Shown: piece by piece, positions 5,248 to 7,557 of the stretch | Layout: every line of letters starts with the position of its first letter | Position numbering within the stretch: position 1 is the stretch's first letter | Source: an uncultured Ruminococcus sp. | GTDB lineage: Bacteria; Bacillota; Clostridia; Oscillospirales; Ruminococcaceae | Length of the DNA: 7,557 nucleotides | NCBI GenBank assembly: GCA_946537565.1 | Contig: CAMNFW010000100.1 | Coordinates: 1 to 7,557, forward strand | Direction of reading: 5' to 3' | Notes under the pieces: generated by a model | What the model was told of the DNA's origin: nothing | Databases searched by the model: none | What the model saw: only the letters and a program-made list of their open reading frames with translations | Translations under genes and position numbers: made by a program

Positions 5248-6583
5248 TCTGCTTGCCTCCGTGTTTTGAGATATAACGCTTCAATGCGCTGCGGGTTGGC
5301 TGTACTGCGGTGTAATTTGCAATAACAAATTTTCTGCCGGGAGTTGATGCCAGCTCCGCTACAGCTTCGTCCAGATCAGGCTTTACTGCGATCTTTTCGG
5401 GATCATAGCCTGAGCATTTTATTCTGACTGCTATATCATATGCTCTTGTTCCGGAGGTAACTACTCTTGTTACACGCTCAAAGATGCTGAAATTTATATC
5501 CCATATCCATGATACGTCAAGTCCGTCAGCTACGTTGTCATTCAGTACGAATAACAGCTCCTTTTCGCCGTTCATCTCATTCATTACTCTGAGCGTCATA
5601 TTTGCGCCGACCGGATTCTTGGCGAGATTCAGAGTGGTCTTCCTGTCACCTAACATGAAGTTTTCCATTCTGCCGTTTTTAACTGTATACTTTGAGATTA
5701 TCTTATCAGTTATTTCTGGTTTTATCCTGTATAACTTTGCAGCTGCTGCCACAGCTGTCATATTATAAACATTGTAAATGCTGTTTAGCTTTGGAGAATA
5801 GGTTCTTCCGTCTGCTGTAAATACAGGCTTTTCAAGGTCAATACCGCTGGCAGTTATATACGGCTCATACTTGCCGAAATCACATTTCGGACAGTGAAAT
5901 TTTCCTATGTGTGAATACTGATAATAATCATATACCAGCGATTCGCCGCAGAATGGACAGAAATGTCCTTCAGATGCTTCATACGCTGTTTTAGTTGCAA
6001 AAGCATACGGCTCTGCATGAAAATATTTCACATTCTTGTTTCCGGGATTTGCCTTTCCAAGACGAGCGGTATTCGGATCATCGCCATTGAGTATAAGATT
6101 GCCTTCAAAGGTCTTGCAGAAATTGTTTATCTTCTGGATCAGAGTTTCCATTTCACCGTTTCTGTCCAGCTGATCTCGGAAAAAGTCAAGCACCACAAGG
6201 GTCTCAAGCTTAAGCTGTGAATAAACTACAGGTACATGGGATTCATCTGTTTCAAGTATAAGATAATCTGCATTTACCATTCCTGAGCTGTCACAGTATC
6301 TCAGCAGCAGAGAACATATGCCTGTATCAAGATTATTTCCCTCTTTATTGATTATGATCTTCTTTCCGCTCTGCTGGAAGAGCTGTGCGATGCAGTTTGT
6401 GACCGAAGTCTTGCCATTGGTACCCGTAACTGCGATTATCGGGCAGCTCACCTTAAACATCTTGCAGCATTTTCCCCGTGTGAGATGCCATAGGATTATT
6501 CCCGGCAGATTTCCGGCATTTCTTTTAAATAGATGCAATATCTTTACTATGATCTTGCCGATCAGTATTAATAGTCTGTTCAA
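5234..6583 (-). CDS. murT: Lipid II isoglutaminyl synthase, Mur-ligase subunit MurT
   Basis: 449 residues. The Mur ligase central domain has a P-loop T53-G-T-N-G-K-T59 and the family motif 'DFFRDQLDRNGE' at 133-144. A zinc-ribbon insertion is present with C209-x2-C212 and C231-x2-C234, a known MurT-type feature. The C-terminal DUF1727 domain includes 'LNLAKNPVGAN' at 318-328 and 'NDNVADGLDVSWIWD' at 348-362. An aspartate in this last segment is probably the one that completes the GatD catalytic triad. The protein activates the lipid II D-Glu carboxylate with ATP and uses ammonia from GatD. The start is TTG at 6581-6583; no ATG occurs before residue 42, just ahead of the P-loop, and the GGAGG at 6594-6590 is well spaced. 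It overlaps gatD by 14 bp and is preceded by a strong hairpin. Confidence 0.95.
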   Translation of the reverse strand: MNRLLILIGKIIVKILHLFKRNAGNLPGIILWHLTRGKCCKMFKVSCPIIAVTGTNGKTSVTNCIAQLFQQSGKKIIINKEGNNLDTGICSLLLRYCDSSGMVNADYLILETDESHVPVVYSQLKLETLVVLDFFRDQLDRNGEMETLIQKINNFCKTFEGNLILNGDDPNTARLGKANPGNKNVKYFHAEPYAFATKTAYEASEGHFCPFCGESLVYDYYQYSHIGKFHCPKCDFGKYEPYITASGIDLEKPVFTADGRTYSPKLNSIYNVYNMTAVAAAAKLYRIKPEITDKIISKYTVKNGRMENFMLGDRKTTLNLAKNPVGANMTLRVMNEMNGEKELLFVLNDNVADGLDVSWIWDINFSIFERVTRVVTSGTRAYDIAVRIKCSGYDPEKIAVKPDLDEAVAELASTPGRKFVIANYTAVQPTRSALKRYISKHGGKQNEND

Positions 6584-6589
6584 TTTTAT

Positions 6590-6594
6590 CCTCC
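6590..6594 (-). promoter_or_regulatory. Ribosome binding site supporting the TTG start of murT
   Basis: GGAGG is 6 nt before the TTG at 6583. It is the only good ribosome site near the N-terminus, and the hydrophobic segment that follows fits known MurT N-termini. Confidence 0.8.
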
Positions 6595-6600
6595 GCTCAG

Positions 6601-6637
6601 CTGCACTGCAAAGAAGATTTATTTCAATGCAGTGCAG
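6601..6637 (-). promoter_or_regulatory. 10-bp stem-loop in the murT leader
   Basis: CTGCACTGCA (6601-6610) and TGCAGTGCAG (6628-6637) pair perfectly around a 17-nt loop. The hairpin lies in the 61-bp gap between the helicase gene's stop and murT, and ends 6 nt before the murT ribosome site. On the minus strand it is followed by ctgagcgg with no T-run, so it is not a standard terminator. It could be an mRNA processing or stability element, an attenuator, or a protein-binding dyad. Confidence 0.55.
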
Positions 6638-6644
6638 TGATTAT

Positions 6645-7557
6645 TTATTCATTTAGTGTTACCTTTCCGTCTTCGGAGAAAACAATGTCTCCCCTGCGCT
6701 TCGATTCACGGATACCCAGGGATACAGCTGTTTCTGCTGACGGTGTGATTCTTGTGCAGCCAAAGAGATGAGCTGTTTCACGGATAAGATCTTCACGCAG
6801 CAGTGAGATCTGCCTTGTGATGATAAGCTTGATCCCGACAGCCAGTTCTTCCGGCGGTATCTCATCTATGCTTCTGCGTTCATCATTCTTGTATAAAGCC
6901 CGGCATTTATCATAGCTTTCAGGAGTCTGCTCAGAAAGCCACAAAAACTCCGTATCTCCAGCCTTTGTCACTGCTGCACCGCATTTGCTTACAGCATTTT
7001 CTGCGGTCTCTTTTATCACTGAACCGGTTCTGCTTATTCCAAAGCATTTATACATTTTTCTTATCAGAGCTTCTTTGCTCACAGGTGCCTCAGCAGAAAG
7101 AATCGCTTTTGCACACATTATTATTTTCGGTTCATTCTGAGTGTTAAAGCTGTCCGGTGTGCCGTACTCTTTGATCTCAAATGCTTTGTATTCATCACAC
7201 TGATCTGTCAGTTCATGAACCTCTTCGGTCTCAAAATGCAGCTCCTGCTTAGGCTTTTCTTCAGTTTTCACAGAAGTCTCCGGATGACGATATCTTTCAA
7301 GACAGGCAGCGACCTCGTCTTCGATCTTCTTTATGACCTTTTCCCTGTTGTCAAGCCAGTCAAGGATATACACATTCATGACATTCCAGCCAAGACCCTG
7401 CAATACTCCGCCCTGGGATATATGTCTGTCCTTAGCAGTTACACTCTCGAAGTATGATTTTCCTCCGCAGCAGATTCCCAGTATGTATTTTGTGGTGTCA
7501 TCAGGATTTGCAACAGCAATGTCGATCTTATAATTTGAGCAGCCGACATTGCAATTA
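6645..7557 (-). CDS. C-terminus of a large helicase/nuclease-type protein (MTES_1575-like plus DUF3320-like), partial
   Basis: The frame is open to the right edge, so the 303 visible residues are only the C-terminus; relatives are usually well over 1000 residues. The TTG at 7403 is internal, because the upstream codons encode conserved family sequence. Visible residues 1-75 resemble the Vsr/MTES_1575 restriction-endonuclease-like fold: Y9-K-I-D12-I-A-V, 'YILGI' at 24-28, A41-K-D-R44, then 'VLQGLGWNVMNVYILDW' at 51-67. A charged linker follows (about 80-140). About 144-235 matches DUF3320 ('KIIMCAKAILSAEAPVSKE', 'GISRTGS', 'IPPEE' at 233-237), and a winged-helix-like tail ends the protein. Proteins with this end typically begin with DUF4011 and a superfamily I helicase, and some are implicated in phage defence. 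The usual GIECDG segment here reads GICCGG (27-32), so the nuclease may be inactive. It lies 61 bp upstream of murT. Confidence 0.8.
   Translation of the reverse strand, partial: NCNVGCSNYKIDIAVANPDDTTKYILGICCGGKSYFESVTAKDRHISQGGVLQGLGWNVMNVYILDWLDNREKVIKKIEDEVAACLERYRHPETSVKTEEKPKQELHFETEEVHELTDQCDEYKAFEIKEYGTPDSFNTQNEPKIIMCAKAILSAEAPVSKEALIRKMYKCFGISRTGSVIKETAENAVSKCGAAVTKAGDTEFLWLSEQTPESYDKCRALYKNDERRSIDEIPPEELAVGIKLIITRQISLLREDLIRETAHLFGCTRITPSAETAVSLGIRESKRRGDIVFSEDGKVTLNE

Noticed and set aside
1..7557. tRNA, rRNA, CRISPR array, insertion sequence or phage attachment site
   Set aside because: No repeat-spacer pattern, transposase, terminal repeats or recognisable RNA gene was seen anywhere in the window.

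Overview
The window looks like a chromosomal segment from a low-to-medium GC anaerobic Gram-positive bacterium, most plausibly a Ruminococcus-like member of the Oscillospiraceae. The grounds are a clostridial-type 'reverse' rubrerythrin, a Crp/Fnr regulator of the clostridial 'NRSALxRE' type, strong GGAGG ribosome sites, and the MurT/GatD peptidoglycan amidation pair typical of Gram-positives. The taxonomic call is inference; no rRNA or other marker is present.

Left block (1-1788), oxygen and redox: a reverse rubrerythrin (minus strand) and a 90-residue NrdD-like mini-protein (minus strand) lie beside a divergently transcribed Crp/Fnr-family regulator (plus strand). The intergenic DNA carries dyads of the size this family binds. 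One is an FNR-like ATGAT-N4-ATCAT upstream of the rubrerythrin. Another is a perfect 16-bp palindrome, TGTTGCAATTGCAACA, in the regulator's own leader. Together these suggest a small local redox regulon, inferred from layout and not shown.

Middle block (1789-3155): uppP (undecaprenyl-diphosphatase) is driven by an almost ideal sigma-A promoter and ends at a clear intrinsic terminator. A stretch of about 320 bp without a convincing gene follows. It holds several strong inverted repeats and is the best candidate here for an undescribed structured RNA.

Right block (3156-7557, all minus strand): a large helicase/nuclease-type protein runs off the right edge, so only its C-terminus is visible. 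It is followed by murT, gatD and a lipoprotein GH25 muramidase. murT and gatD overlap by 14 bp, and gatD and the muramidase are 10 bp apart, so these three form a tight operon closed by a strong terminator. MurT/GatD amidates the D-Glu of lipid II, UppP recycles the lipid carrier, and the GH25 enzyme cuts the glycan, so cell-wall work dominates the centre and right of the window. The visible nuclease-fold remnant of the helicase protein seems to lack its usual acidic residues.

Most of the window is recognisable housekeeping or accessory DNA. I found no clearly new multi-gene system. The items most worth checking are the regulator's operators, the structured intergenic region, the murT leader hairpin and the altered nuclease core.
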